From Spirosoma radiotolerans (GTDB taxonomy: Bacteria; Bacteroidota; Bacteroidia; Cytophagales; Spirosomataceae): a stretch of 64,000 nt of DNA. This document shows positions 8,170 to 16,706 of the stretch, one piece after another; within the stretch, counting starts at the first letter, position 1, and each line of letters begins with the position of its first letter. The stretch covers positions 248,001 to 312,000 of the forward strand of contig NZ_CP010429.1 of the NCBI RefSeq assembly GCF_000974425.1, written 5' to 3'. Both the position numbers and the translations under genes were made by a program. The notes below the pieces were generated by a model. That model did not search any database, had not been told where the DNA came from, and saw only the letters and a list, made by a program, of their open reading frames with translations.

Positions 8170-9123
8170 TTATTTTTCAAGAACATAAATTTTCTTTTCA
8201 TCATAATCCCAAACCGTTTTGTACTGCTCGAAAAAGCGGTATCCAAAGCAGATATAGTTGGCCTCCGTAATTTGCATTCCCTTTCTAAATGGCGCTGTTT
8301 GTTCAAGGCTGAAGGGCGCAATACCTTTTACACTTACGTTAAAGCTTCCGTTTATCACTAGGTTATTCACATCGACCGTCGAATCATCGTAGCCATTTTT
8401 TCCGGCGTCAACCAGCAGCTTCTTCTTTTTCAGAACGTTCGCTGCCTGATCCTCCAATTGGATCAATCCATATTGCCCTGTATCAAATGAGCCAAGCAGG
8501 TCAACCCCTCCGATCTTTACGCGAACCATTGGGTGATTAGGCAGCCTCCTGGTTTCAAAATTGAGAACGGCCACTACCTTTTCACCTTTCAGGAAGTCCT
8601 TTGACCGTTTTCGATCCTGTGTGACTTTATAAAAAGTGAGCTTTCTCTTTACATAATCGAGTTTAAACAGATACCCCTTGAAAAAATCATGTCCGATATA
8701 CCCAATGCAATCGGGCGTGATGTGATCCTGAAGAAAATCAAGATTAGCACTGGTAATATTCAACAGGTTACGGTAAGTAAGGCCGTTCTTAAATTTAACT
8801 TCGGCAATGGTATCGTTCATGTTTGACACAAATGATTGACCGCTTCCAACCTGTCCCTTACTTACCGCTCGTTTACGCGGTAAGTTTACCAGGTTGTCGT
8901 TGATTTCAATGTAGCACTTATTGCCGGTATCGAACATAAATTTCCCCTTAACGCCATTTACTTCTGCCGATACAAAAGGGAAAGCGTCGACAAGTGTCAA
9001 TGGGAATACGATACTATCCCCCTGGAGTTCGGGTCCATGCTGAAGGGCCGGTTCTGAAGGGCGTTGCGCTACAACACGTAGCATAGCGATGCTTAGCAAA
9101 AAAAGTAAAATTGTCTTTTTCAT
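8170..9123 (-). CDS. Exported retropepsin-like aspartyl protease
   Basis: The 317-residue protein has a signal peptide (1-19, ending RVVA-Q) and two aspartyl-protease-like active-site motifs: MFDTGNKC (D65) and GSFDTGQYG (D214), each in a beta-rich half (about 38-150 and 185-315). This duplicated layout matches bacterial pepsin/retropepsin-like proteins found in the periplasm of Bacteroidota. The YIGHDFFKGYLFKLDYVKRKLTF segment is the typical end of the first lobe. Substrate is unknown. It lies 92 bp downstream of an alpha/beta hydrolase on the same strand and may be co-transcribed. Confidence 0.8.
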   Translation of the reverse strand: MKKTILLFLLSIAMLRVVAQRPSEPALQHGPELQGDSIVFPLTLVDAFPFVSAEVNGVKGKFMFDTGNKCYIEINDNLVNLPRKRAVSKGQVGSGQSFVSNMNDTIAEVKFKNGLTYRNLLNITSANLDFLQDHITPDCIGYIGHDFFKGYLFKLDYVKRKLTFYKVTQDRKRSKDFLKGEKVVAVLNFETRRLPNHPMVRVKIGGVDLLGSFDTGQYGLIQLEDQAANVLKKKKLLVDAGKNGYDDSTVDVNNLVINGSFNVSVKGIAPFSLEQTAPFRKGMQITEANYICFGYRFFEQYKTVWDYDEKKIYVLEK

Positions 9124-9215
9124 GGGATTGGCTGGTGGTTATCAATCGTATTGAAACTCATCAGGCACAAGCACATTTAATAGGCTTATGCCTGATGTCG
9201 ATTTCATGACAGGCT

Positions 9216-10082
9216 TTATGATGCAGCTAAAAAAGAATTAACTTCCTTAACAAAGTCCGGGCTATATTGAAACAGCGCGCCATGCCCTGAATCGCTCCAC
9301 AGAATGAGTTTTGAATTGATCAGGTACTGGGCTAGCGTGAATGAATTGATGGAAGGCATAATCAAATCGTTGGTTCCGTTTACGATCAAAACAGGCTGTT
9401 TAATACGGCGCAGCTGCTGGTATTCCGGATCTTTTTCATACCCGTAGGTGATGATGGCTGTTGCCTGTGCATTAACCGTTGCTCCGGTCGTAGGGGTATC
9501 GCGGTTCTCTTTTCTTCGTTGCAGACGTTCCAAGAATTGTTCGCCAGCTTCTACACCGTTCGCTGTTTTTGTGAAAAATATATTTCGCAGAACCTTGGCA
9601 GGACCATCCGACATACCAGCGGTTACCACGTTCACAATGTCGGTTATTCCTTCACTGCCTTTTGGGCCGGTACCTGCCAGAATGACTTTGCTTACCAATT
9701 CAGGATACCCTTCTGCCAGGTTTTGTGCAATAAAACCGCCTAATGAAAAGCCAAGCAGATATACTTCTTTCAGACCTAATGCCTGAATGAAGGCATAGGC
9801 ATCATTGGCCATTTCGGCTACTGTAGCGGGCGTATCGCCTTCGCTGCTACCGACACCCTTGTTATCAAATAAGATGATCGGGTGTGTTTTGGCCAATTCA
9901 TTGGTTAGGGCCGGGTCCCAGTTATCTAACGTACCGGTAAAGTGTTGCAGGAATACAATAGGTATGCCTTCTGGCTGCCCCAATGATCGATAGGCGAATT
10001 TTGCACCGTTTACATCGATAAAGGCGGTTGGCACGGTTTCGTGTGTAGGTGTATGGGTGCTGCTGGTTAAAGAAAGTGACAT
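9216..10082 (-). CDS. Alpha/beta hydrolase
   Basis: The 288-residue cytoplasmic hydrolase has a complete catalytic triad: S113 in GFSLGG, D239 in NGTNDLIMP and H267 in SDSGHGALF. The oxyanion region is LQHFTGTLDNWD. The sequence LFDNKGVGSSEGDTP is typical of haloperoxidase/esterase-type members. There is no signal peptide, unlike the two paralogues upstream. It is separated by a hairpin (10101-10131) from the exported hydrolase at 10167-10961 and could be the second gene of that transcript. Confidence 0.9.
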   Translation of the reverse strand: MSLSLTSSTHTPTHETVPTAFIDVNGAKFAYRSLGQPEGIPIVFLQHFTGTLDNWDPALTNELAKTHPIILFDNKGVGSSEGDTPATVAEMANDAYAFIQALGLKEVYLLGFSLGGFIAQNLAEGYPELVSKVILAGTGPKGSEGITDIVNVVTAGMSDGPAKVLRNIFFTKTANGVEAGEQFLERLQRRKENRDTPTTGATVNAQATAIITYGYEKDPEYQQLRRIKQPVLIVNGTNDLIMPSINSFTLAQYLINSKLILWSDSGHGALFQYSPDFVKEVNSFLAAS

Positions 10083-10100
10083 GATGTTGTAATTTATGCT

Positions 10101-10131
10101 CGAGCTTCTTCCTGCTGGAAGAAGAAGCTCG
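10101..10131. repeat. Intercistronic hairpin between two hydrolase genes
   Basis: The 11-bp stem CGAGCTTCTTC (10101-10111) pairs with GAAGAAGCTCG (10121-10131), with a 9-nt loop. It lies between two minus-strand hydrolase genes. No T-run follows, so it may be a processing or attenuation hairpin rather than a terminator. Confidence 0.65.
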
Positions 10132-10166
10132 ATTGGAAGAATTTATTTTTGCTGTTGTTCTGGCTA

Positions 10167-10961
10167 TTACTTGCTTTCGGCAGTCAGTATAGCGGCCAGC
10201 TTATCCGGCATAGAAATGAATGGAGTATGGCTGCTTTGCAGGGTATACACCTTATCAACTTTGCTATTTTTTACCATGTATTGTTGGGCAGGATAGCTAA
10301 TCGCATGGTCGTTTTCTGTGTGGATATATACCTTCCTGATACTGCCAAAATTCTTTTCCGTCAGTTGTACCGGGGTAGCAAGGGGTAGCAAGGGTTCTGC
10401 TTTAATCGTAGCGGCAATATATTCCTGAACCTGCTGAGGGGCATCGGCCGCGAAAATATCTGCTACCCCTTCTTTGGCAATGATTGCCGCGCCATGCTCC
10501 TTATCGACGGTAAGAAACTTGCCGATATGCGAAGCGGGGTCCCCTTTTGCCAGGCCTAAAAGGCTGTCGCCATTATGCGGAAGGGCTGCTGCCAGATAGA
10601 TCAGTTTTTTGATTTGTGAAGGGATTTCTTCGGCCACCTGGCTGATCACCAGTCCGGCAAAACTATGGCCCACCAAAACTACATTGGTGCGGGTGCCGAT
10701 TGCTGCTTTTACCTGGCCAACATACGTTTGCAAGGTGATACCGGCAAATGAAGTGGTATCGTTTCCATGGCCTGCCAGATTAACCTTAATCACCTCCTCG
10801 CCCTGGGCCGTTAACAAAGGGGTTACTGCATCCCATGCCGATGCATCTGACCAGGCGCCGTGAACCAGTACGACCGTTTTAGAATTTTTGCTGGTTGTGT
10901 TTTGGGCCTGAGCCGAAAAACCTAGTACACTCATGGCCATTGCTATTATTGTTGCTTTCAT
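10167..10961 (-). CDS. Exported alpha/beta hydrolase (paralogue A)
   Basis: The 264-residue protein has a signal peptide (1-20, ending SAQAQ) and an alpha/beta hydrolase domain of the salicylate-esterase/EstC-like type: oxyanion block VLVHGAWSDASAWD, nucleophile S100 in VGHSFAG, D218 in HTENDHAIS and H245 in QSSHTPF. It is clearly paralogous to the lipoprotein hydrolase at 11919-12746, sharing VLVHGAW, VGHS, KLxYLAA and VYI blocks. Its upstream 93 bp is an inverted, nearly identical copy of that gene's promoter region. The substrate is unknown; probably an ester or small signalling molecule in the periplasm. Confidence 0.9.
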   Translation of the reverse strand: MKATIIAMAMSVLGFSAQAQNTTSKNSKTVVLVHGAWSDASAWDAVTPLLTAQGEEVIKVNLAGHGNDTTSFAGITLQTYVGQVKAAIGTRTNVVLVGHSFAGLVISQVAEEIPSQIKKLIYLAAALPHNGDSLLGLAKGDPASHIGKFLTVDKEHGAAIIAKEGVADIFAADAPQQVQEYIAATIKAEPLLPLATPVQLTEKNFGSIRKVYIHTENDHAISYPAQQYMVKNSKVDKVYTLQSSHTPFISMPDKLAAILTAESK

Positions 10962-11051
10962 GATTTGAGGTGCCTACTTGTTTATGATTAGGACACCACA
11001 AACCTCGGGCTCTGTTGCGGCAATAAGTTTAACCCAGGTTAAAATCGAAAA
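10959..11051 (-). repeat. 93-bp inverted repeat, left copy (promoter of hydrolase A)
   Basis: Read on the minus strand, this 93-bp segment matches 11829-11921 at 90 of 93 positions. It ends exactly at the ATG of hydrolase A, whereas the coding sequences beyond it have diverged. It contains the palindrome at 11028-11043 and presumably the promoter and leader. The three mismatches cluster in a GC-rich patch near 11008-11012. Confidence 0.95.
11028..11043. promoter_or_regulatory. Predicted Crp/Fnr-type operator, left copy
   Basis: The 16-bp sequence is an inverted repeat, TTTAACC-CA-GGTTAAA, centred 75 bp upstream of the hydrolase A start. The same palindrome occurs in the right repeat. A Crp/Fnr-type regulator is encoded between the two copies, and dyad operators of this size fit that family. 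Binding is inferred. Confidence 0.55.
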
Positions 11052-11109
11052 ACCCGCTAAAGAACTTGTTTAGCAGGTTTCAGTAGGTATCGCCAGAAGA
11101 TGCCGGGTT

Positions 11110-11712
11110 TTACTTTCCAACCATTCGTTTCCGAATCCGGCTCAGGGATGGTCCCTGGATACCCAGGTAAGAGGCAATATGGTAGAGTGGTACCGAATTA
11201 AAAATAGTGGGATGTTTCTCCATCATTTCCCGGTAGCGGTCTTCCGGCGTTTTAAATAAAAAACCTTCGGTATTGCTCATAACTTCATGAAAAGCCGTTT
11301 CGGCAACAATTCTTCCAAACCGTTCCCATTGGTGTGACTGTCCGTACAGTTCATTCAGATGATCAATATGTATATAGAGTATATGCGAATCAACCATAGC
11401 CTCCGTGTAATAATCGCAGGCTGTTTGGGCTAAGAAACTTTTATAGGAGGCTACAAACTGGTGATTCGTAAAGAACAGCATATTCTTTTCTTCTCCCGTA
11501 TCATTATTTACCCGGTATATTCTGAATACCCCGTTGATCACAAAGCCAAGGTGCTTGCAAACATTTCTATATTCATTATAAAACTCACCTTTTTTATACT
11601 GCCTGGATTGCCAGTACGGTAATGACAGATCAAACGCTTCCGGTTTCATACCGGCAGAGCCCAGGATCGTTCGTAATACGTCTATCTCGGTTTCTATTTT
11701 ATTCTCCAGCAT
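11110..11712 (-). CDS. Crp/Fnr family transcriptional regulator
   Basis: The 200-residue protein has the Bacteroidota Crp/Fnr layout: a cyclic-nucleotide-binding-like beta-roll (about 25-120, with YKKGEFYNEYRNVCKHLGFVINGVFRIYRV), a long dimer helix (about 125-150), and a C-terminal helix-turn-helix (PLYHIASYLGIQGPSLSRIRKRM). There is no Fnr-type Cys cluster and no obvious phosphate-binding RExR motif, so it may not bind cAMP. It lies between two inverted copies of a 93-bp promoter that carries a palindrome, and so is the natural regulator of both flanking hydrolases. Confidence 0.88.
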   Translation of the reverse strand: MLENKIETEIDVLRTILGSAGMKPEAFDLSLPYWQSRQYKKGEFYNEYRNVCKHLGFVINGVFRIYRVNNDTGEEKNMLFFTNHQFVASYKSFLAQTACDYYTEAMVDSHILYIHIDHLNELYGQSHQWERFGRIVAETAFHEVMSNTEGFLFKTPEDRYREMMEKHPTIFNSVPLYHIASYLGIQGPSLSRIRKRMVGK

Positions 11713-11828
11713 GCTATAAAAATATAAATTTTAGTAATATCAAGTATCGACATGTGCCGATAACCTAGTGCCTTCTCATTACGGATAAATCACCGTTTGG
11801 GTTGCTGCATAGGGATTGCTTTGCCTTA

Positions 11829-11921
11829 TTTTCGATTTTAACCTGGGTTAAACTTATTGCCGCAGCCGGGCCCGAGGTTTGTGGTGTCCTAATCATAAAC
11901 AAGTAGGCACCTCAAATCATG
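11829..11921 (+). repeat. 93-bp inverted repeat, right copy (promoter of hydrolase B)
   Basis: This is the plus-strand partner of 10959-11051, with 90 of 93 identities, ending at the ATG of hydrolase B. The two copies lie about 780 bp apart in opposite orientation, with the Crp/Fnr gene between them. Such arms could support inversion of the middle segment by homologous recombination. Confidence 0.95.
11837..11852. promoter_or_regulatory. Predicted Crp/Fnr-type operator, right copy
   Basis: The dyad TTTAACC-TG-GGTTAAA lies 66 bp upstream of the hydrolase B start and about 125 bp upstream of the divergent Crp/Fnr start, so it could serve both genes, including autoregulation. The assignment is inferred from position and symmetry. 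Confidence 0.55.
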
Positions 11922-12746
11922 CACAAACTTATCGTACTCTTGCTTTCTGTAGCTACGGCTACTATCCTGTTCACGGCCTGTTCCAAAAAGAATGATGACG
12001 TGAAACCCGTTGCTAAAAATTATGTGTTGGTACACGGCGCATGGCAAGCTCCTTATGTATGGGATGCCGTAAAAGCCAGCCTGATTAATGCAGGCAACAA
12101 GGTGACCGTTGTGGAACTGCCTGGCCACGGCAGCGATCAAACCGTTCCCTCCACCTTGACGTTGACCAGTTACAGAGACAAAGTTCTTGATGCCATGTCA
12201 GGAATAAACGGCAACGTAATACTGGTAGGCCATAGCCTGGGTGGTATGATCATCTCTGCCGTTGCCGAGCAGAATCCGTCAAAAATTGAGAAACTTGTTT
12301 ATCTCGCAGCTTATTTACCAACGTCGGGGCAATCCTTACTGTCTCTTGCTGGTACCGATGCTGGCTCAGCACTTGGCGACTCGGTTAATCATGTTCCCAT
12401 ACTGACCCAAAATGCGAACGGAACCCTGGATGTGTTACGTGACCAGCTCGTGAACGTTTTTATCCAGGATGGTTCGGCTCAGGTACAAAATCTTGTTCTA
12501 CAAAATTATCGCTCTGAACCAGCCATTCCATTTACCAATCCGGTGACATTGACTGCGGCTAATTTCGGCTCTGTTGAGAAGGTTTACATTAAAACGCTAC
12601 AGGATCGTGTGGTTTCGCCTGGTCTGCAAGCCAGAATGATCGCGTCCGGCAACGTAAAAACAGTCTATCAATTAAACACCAGCCACTCGGCATTCTTAGC
12701 AAAACCCGATTCGGTAGCCCTATTGTTAACTAAAACAGGGCAATAA
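11919..12746 (+). CDS. Alpha/beta hydrolase lipoprotein (paralogue B)
   Basis: The 275-residue protein has a lipoprotein signal with lipobox LFTAC (C21), followed by a short charged linker and an alpha/beta hydrolase domain: VLVHGAWQAPYVWD, nucleophile S106 in VGHSLGG, a predicted acid in KTLQDRVVS and His in NTSHSAFL. It is paralogous to hydrolase A but is membrane-anchored, where A is predicted soluble and exported. Both share a promoter sequence. A rho-independent terminator follows. Probably an esterase at the periplasmic face; substrate unknown. Confidence 0.9.
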   Translation: MHKLIVLLLSVATATILFTACSKKNDDVKPVAKNYVLVHGAWQAPYVWDAVKASLINAGNKVTVVELPGHGSDQTVPSTLTLTSYRDKVLDAMSGINGNVILVGHSLGGMIISAVAEQNPSKIEKLVYLAAYLPTSGQSLLSLAGTDAGSALGDSVNHVPILTQNANGTLDVLRDQLVNVFIQDGSAQVQNLVLQNYRSEPAIPFTNPVTLTAANFGSVEKVYIKTLQDRVVSPGLQARMIASGNVKTVYQLNTSHSAFLAKPDSVALLLTKTGQ

Positions 12747-12775
12747 ATTAGCCGAAAAGAATTCGATATAAAATC

Positions 12776-12815
12776 AAAAAGGCCATCGCATAAGTCAGTT
12801 ATGAGATGGCCTTTT
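12776..12815 (+). terminator. Rho-independent terminator after hydrolase B
   Basis: Stem AAAAGGCCATC (ending 12787) pairs with GATGGCCTTTT (12805-12815), with a 17-nt loop, 30 bp after the stop codon. A-run and T-run are symmetrical, so it could act in both directions. Confidence 0.85.
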
Positions 12816-13608
12816 AGTTGGGTAGTTAGGGCATTTTTGTCGGAATTTTACGGTCGGTCGCTGCCATTTCTTGAGCTGTTCTGTTAATTAATGGATTGAT
12901 TATCATTGTTTTTGGGCTAAAAAGTTGACCTTACAAAGTCAAAGCCGAAAGAATTGCTGCTCCTGTTTTTCTGATCTTCGTTTTGGTCAGGTTTAATTGA
13001 CAAAGTCCTAAAGGCAACTAGGTTCAAAAAGGTGTAACTTATAGGATTTAAAATGACTTTGCTGATCTATCTCGCTAGATTGGTTAAGTAATGGATTTTA
13101 TGCCGGGCTGCAGACTCGGTCTGCCGTTGCGCCTGTCCGCGTTTGCGGTAGGAAAGGCAAAGCGACTCCCAATATCAATCTTCTAAATAGCAATTTTAGT
13201 TGATCGTCTGGAGAACTATAGATTGCTAATCGGGCTTTAAGTTGGCTTACTTCGACCATATCCGGGGGTCAATAGCCAGAGGCTCCTCGTCAATCACACG
13301 TATAGAAGCATAACTATTGTGGGCTGAGGGAAGTAGGTAGTTGATACCTAATGGCATCACCGAGGAGGGTACGTCTAAGGCTAGATGCCAACACCCGGCG
13401 GTCTCCACCGGCCTCTGAGCCATATACCTGTAACATCTAGGGACTGGGCGACATACTTCGAACTGTTAGGAGGATCACCTCGCTATACAAACAGTATCTA
13501 TCGCCGACAACGTAAGCCGTGGTTTGTCATTTTGGACACAACCAAACTCAATATGGCCACATCGTGCTGAAACCTTCCAGCCAATTTTGCTCCCTAAACA
13601 ATCGTCCA
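12816..13608. other. Long intergenic region, no supported gene
   Basis: No recognisable gene lies in this 790-bp gap. A 61-codon plus-strand frame at 13385-13570 and a 58-codon minus-strand frame around 13260-13440 are open, but neither resembles a family I know. The latter part probably holds the promoter for the SDR gene. The region could contain decayed sequence. Confidence 0.45.
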
Positions 13609-14409
13609 ATGAGCAAGACAATTTTTATCACCGGCGCGTCTTCGGGTTTAGGAAAGGCCACAGCAATCTTATTCCAAAAGAAAGGATGGCAGGTAATCGC
13701 CACGATGCGTACGCCCGAGCGGGCAAATGATCTGGGTCAACTAGACAACGTAACACTTTTGCCGCTGGACGTAACAGATTCCAGCCAGATAAGTCAGGCG
13801 GTTAGTCAGGCAATTGCCAGCGGGAATGTGGATGTCGTTTTCAACAATGCGGGCTATGGCCTATCCGGACCCCTGGAGGCTACTACGGACGAGCAACTGA
13901 CCCGTCAGATCAACACGAATCTGTTAGGGGTGATCCGGGTCACCCAAGCATTTATCCCTTATTTCCGCGAAAAAGGCAGCGGGCTTTTCATTACCACTAG
14001 TTCAATGGGCGGATTAGTCAGTTTTCCGTTTTCCTCCTTGTACCATGCCACAAAATGGGGGCTGGAAGGCTGGAGTGAAAGTATGGCATATGAACTGAAA
14101 AGCCTTAACATTGGTATCAAAGTCATCGAACCGGGTGCCATTCAAACGGATTTTATCAGTCGATCCTACGACAAGGCGTATCATCGGGCTTACGATGAGT
14201 TATTTAACCGTTTCTTTGCCAACGTTGACCAGGTTACCTTTAGCCCGGCCGAGACGATCGCCGAGGTTGTCTACGAAGCCGCTACGGATGGGAAAGATCA
14301 ATTGCGTTACCTAGCCGGGGAAGATGCTAAAGCGATCTATGGCCAACGGTTACAACTGGGCGATGAGGGATTCAGGCATTTTATGGAAACAGCGTTTTTA
14401 GGGAAGTAA
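13609..14409 (+). CDS. Short-chain dehydrogenase/reductase
   Basis: This classical SDR of about 266 residues has the nucleotide-binding TGASSGLG (8-15), NNAG (79-82) and the catalytic Ser (131/132) with Y145 and K149 (LYHATKWGLEG). It is cytoplasmic and NAD(P)-dependent, with unknown substrate. The ORF is open upstream to 13519, but the ATG at 13609 places the Rossmann motif correctly, so it is the likely start. It lies 17 bp upstream of an AraC-family regulator in the same direction, probably as a two-gene operon in which the regulator controls the pair. Confidence 0.9.
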   Translation: MSKTIFITGASSGLGKATAILFQKKGWQVIATMRTPERANDLGQLDNVTLLPLDVTDSSQISQAVSQAIASGNVDVVFNNAGYGLSGPLEATTDEQLTRQINTNLLGVIRVTQAFIPYFREKGSGLFITTSSMGGLVSFPFSSLYHATKWGLEGWSESMAYELKSLNIGIKVIEPGAIQTDFISRSYDKAYHRAYDELFNRFFANVDQVTFSPAETIAEVVYEAATDGKDQLRYLAGEDAKAIYGQRLQLGDEGFRHFMETAFLGK

Positions 14410-14426
14410 AACCGAAACGTAGGTGA

Positions 14427-15347
14427 ATGAAAAACAAGTTGAATCGCCCCTCGATCATTAGTTCACCCGTTGAACTGCATCAGTTACTGGACTTACCAGG
14501 GCCTTTACACCCCTTGGTAAGTCTATTTGATAATACCCAGACGATCGTAAAGAAAGGCCGGTTACCCAAGGCGTTTCTCTTCAATTTTTATACGATTTCC
14601 TACAAGAAACGGCTCAAAGGACGAACAGGCTACGGGCAGCATTACTACGATTTTGACGAGGGTACCCTAGTCTTTACTGCACCTGGCCAATTAATTTCGA
14701 CCGACGAGGATACAGATTATTTTGGCATTTCGCTGCTTTTTCACCCCGACTACATTCGCAACCACCCGCTAGGTCGACGCATGAAGCAGTACGGTTTCTT
14801 TTCGTATGAAAGTAATGAGGCCCTGCATCTCTCCGAGCCGGAGCAGAAAACGATACTGGCAATTCTGGGGAACATAGACGAAGAACTGAAACGCAGCCTG
14901 GACGATTTTAGTCAGGATATTATTATCTCGCTGCTGGAAGCCTTACTCAATTACAGTAATCGGTTTTATAAACGGCAATTCATTACCCGTAAAACGGTCA
15001 ACCACGAACTATTGACCAAACTAGAAAAGCAACTGGACGACTATTTTCTGGCTGAACAGGGGTTACAAACCGGCTTGCTGACGGTCGAAACTCTGGCTGC
15101 TCAGGTTCATGTATCTCCCCGCTACCTGAGCGACATGCTGCGCACGCTGATCGGACAGAATGCGCAGCAATACATTCACCAGAAAATGGTTGAAAAAGCA
15201 AAAGAATACTTGTCGGGAACGGATATGACCGTCGGCGAAATAGCCTATCGACTAGGGTTTGACTATCCTCAGTCGTTTAATAAACTATTTAAAAAGAAGA
15301 CGAGCTTAACCCCAATTAAATTTAAGCAAGGCTTTCATCCGAATTAA
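14427..15347 (+). CDS. AraC-family transcriptional regulator
   Basis: The 306-residue protein has an N-terminal cupin-like effector region (about 40-150, including YDFDEGTLVFTAPGQ) and a C-terminal double helix-turn-helix: VETLAAQVHVSPRYLSDMLR and MTVGEIAYRLGFDYPQSFNKLFKKKTSLTP. The AraC signature is complete. It follows the SDR gene by 17 bp. In Bacteroidota this subtype is often found next to SDR or other redox genes. The effector is unknown. Confidence 0.92.
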   Translation: MKNKLNRPSIISSPVELHQLLDLPGPLHPLVSLFDNTQTIVKKGRLPKAFLFNFYTISYKKRLKGRTGYGQHYYDFDEGTLVFTAPGQLISTDEDTDYFGISLLFHPDYIRNHPLGRRMKQYGFFSYESNEALHLSEPEQKTILAILGNIDEELKRSLDDFSQDIIISLLEALLNYSNRFYKRQFITRKTVNHELLTKLEKQLDDYFLAEQGLQTGLLTVETLAAQVHVSPRYLSDMLRTLIGQNAQQYIHQKMVEKAKEYLSGTDMTVGEIAYRLGFDYPQSFNKLFKKKTSLTPIKFKQGFHPN

Positions 15348-15629
15348 AAATGAAAAGTCATAGTAGCCAGCTGTGTGAGACATGAGATTACCTAACACCC
15401 TATAGCACCAGCTAAACTATCGTCTCTTTAATCACCCCATTCACGGAGATGGATTGATCGTTGCATATTGTTCTTGAAATGGCGTGGAAAACTTATCTTA
15501 ATTGCCGTCTCAGATTTCAATATATCATTTACGGAATGCCATCTGAATTTGTGAGACAGTCGAACGGTGAAAAACGGGATAACGCAATTTCATGAGGCCA
15601 CTAGCGCCGTAAACGGAACCATAATAGCC

Positions 15630-16010
15630 TCAGTGCTCCGCTTTGTAGCGTACGGCTAGCCCACTCATGATGTACCCGTTGTCGGTTGTGGATGTGTAAT
15701 ACGTATAACGTACCGACACGAGGGCGTCGGCACCCAGCTTTTTCGCCTGAATCGTCAGGCGGGATAGCATAAGTTCTTTCTGTTGCATATCGTTGCCCCG
15801 GCTGAGCATCCGGCGGTTCGTTGACTGGCGTTCATCCAGCGGTACTTCTCCTTTTACTTCCAAATCCTGCAGCGGGTCGAACGGGCGTTCAGGACGTTGG
15901 TTCTCGTAAAATACATCCACCGGATAGCTGGGTTTGTTTTGCAGGTAGATCATCGGCTTAAAGCAGCCGGTTAAACCCAGTAAGAGCACCGCTACGGATA
16001 GTTTTTTCAT
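15630..16010 (-). CDS. Small lipoprotein with YbjQ-like C-terminal block
   Basis: This 126-residue protein has a lipoprotein signal with lipobox LTGC (C16), so it is predicted to be anchored in a membrane. The C-terminal half (LTIQAKKLGADALVSVRYTYYTSTTDNGYIMSGLAVRYK) resembles the YbjQ/heavy-metal-binding-like fold, in which a GADAxVxVR block is conserved. Function is unknown. Its start overlaps the purN stop by 4 bp (ATGA), so the two are translationally coupled, although a functional link to purine synthesis is not evident. Confidence 0.7.
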   Translation of the reverse strand: MKKLSVAVLLLGLTGCFKPMIYLQNKPSYPVDVFYENQRPERPFDPLQDLEVKGEVPLDERQSTNRRMLSRGNDMQQKELMLSRLTIQAKKLGADALVSVRYTYYTSTTDNGYIMSGLAVRYKAEH

Positions 16011-16591
16011 GATTCTTGGGTGGTAAGGGTGGCCAATACCTCGGCGACAACACGCGGATAGTGTATGTGCTCCAGCGCCTGCACATGGCGCGCAATGTCG
16101 TCGGGCGTATCTGATTGAGTAACGGGGCAGGAGGCCTGGAAAATGATCTGTCCTTCGTCGTAGTGCTCATTTACATAATGGATCGTGATGCCCGACTCCG
16201 TTTCGCCGGCTGCCGCAACGGCCTCATGAACGAAATGCCCGTACATGCCTTTTCCACCAAATTTAGGCAGTAAAGCCGGGTGAATATTAACAATTTTATT
16301 CGGGAAAGCCCGCACCAGATCGGCGGGCATCAGCCACATAAAACCAGCCAGAACAATCAGGTCAATGCCCTGATTGAGCAGGAGTTCCGTAATTTGATTA
16401 GTGGAATAGAAGGTCGTTCGATCAAAAAGTAGAACGGGGATGTGGAGCCGTCGGGCGCGGTCAATAACCCCCGCTTTGGGGTTGTTTGAAAGAATAAGCG
16501 AAACCTTAACGTCAGTACTATCGGCAAAGTAATCAGCAATTTTCTCGGCGTTGGAGCCAGAACCGGAGGCAAAGAGGGCGATGTGTTTCAA
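16007..16591 (-). CDS. purN: Phosphoribosylglycinamide formyltransferase
   Basis: The 194-residue enzyme transfers a formyl group from 10-formyltetrahydrofolate to GAR in the third step of purine synthesis. The GSGSNA phosphate-binding loop (10-15) and catalytic residues N102 and H104 (VNIHPALLPKFGGKGMYG) and D145 (YDEG) are present. Length is typical for PurN. It is first in a two-gene unit with the overlapping lipoprotein, and divergent from an ABC ATPase; -7-like boxes for both directions lie between them. Confidence 0.95.
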   Translation of the reverse strand: MKHIALFASGSGSNAEKIADYFADSTDVKVSLILSNNPKAGVIDRARRLHIPVLLFDRTTFYSTNQITELLLNQGIDLIVLAGFMWLMPADLVRAFPNKIVNIHPALLPKFGGKGMYGHFVHEAVAAAGETESGITIHYVNEHYDEGQIIFQASCPVTQSDTPDDIARHVQALEHIHYPRVVAEVLATLTTQES

Positions 16592-16659
16592 GGTAGGTGA
16601 ATAAGTAATGGATTGGTAGGCCGTGTCAGACTCTTAAGCCCGACGCCACAGGACACCAT

Positions 16660-16686
16660 CAAAATTACAACTTTTGCCTATTTTTG
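16660..16686. promoter_or_regulatory. Divergent -7 boxes for purN and the ABC ATPase gene
   Basis: Two sequences fitting the Bacteroidota -7 consensus TAnnTTTG are found here: TAATTTTG on the minus strand (16660-16667) towards purN, and TATTTTTG on the plus strand (16679-16686) towards the ATPase gene at 16707. The -33 boxes are not clear for either. Confidence 0.45.
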
Positions 16687-16706
16687 TCAGTACTTGCTCA
16701 AATCCT

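Noticed and set aside
13260..13440. A 58-codon minus-strand frame in the intergenic region
   Set aside because: It reads smoothly but matches nothing and has no promoter or neighbour supporting it.
13385..13570. A 61-codon open frame ahead of the SDR gene
   Set aside because: It has no recognisable motif and overlaps the upstream part of the SDR frame; the region is likely untranslated.
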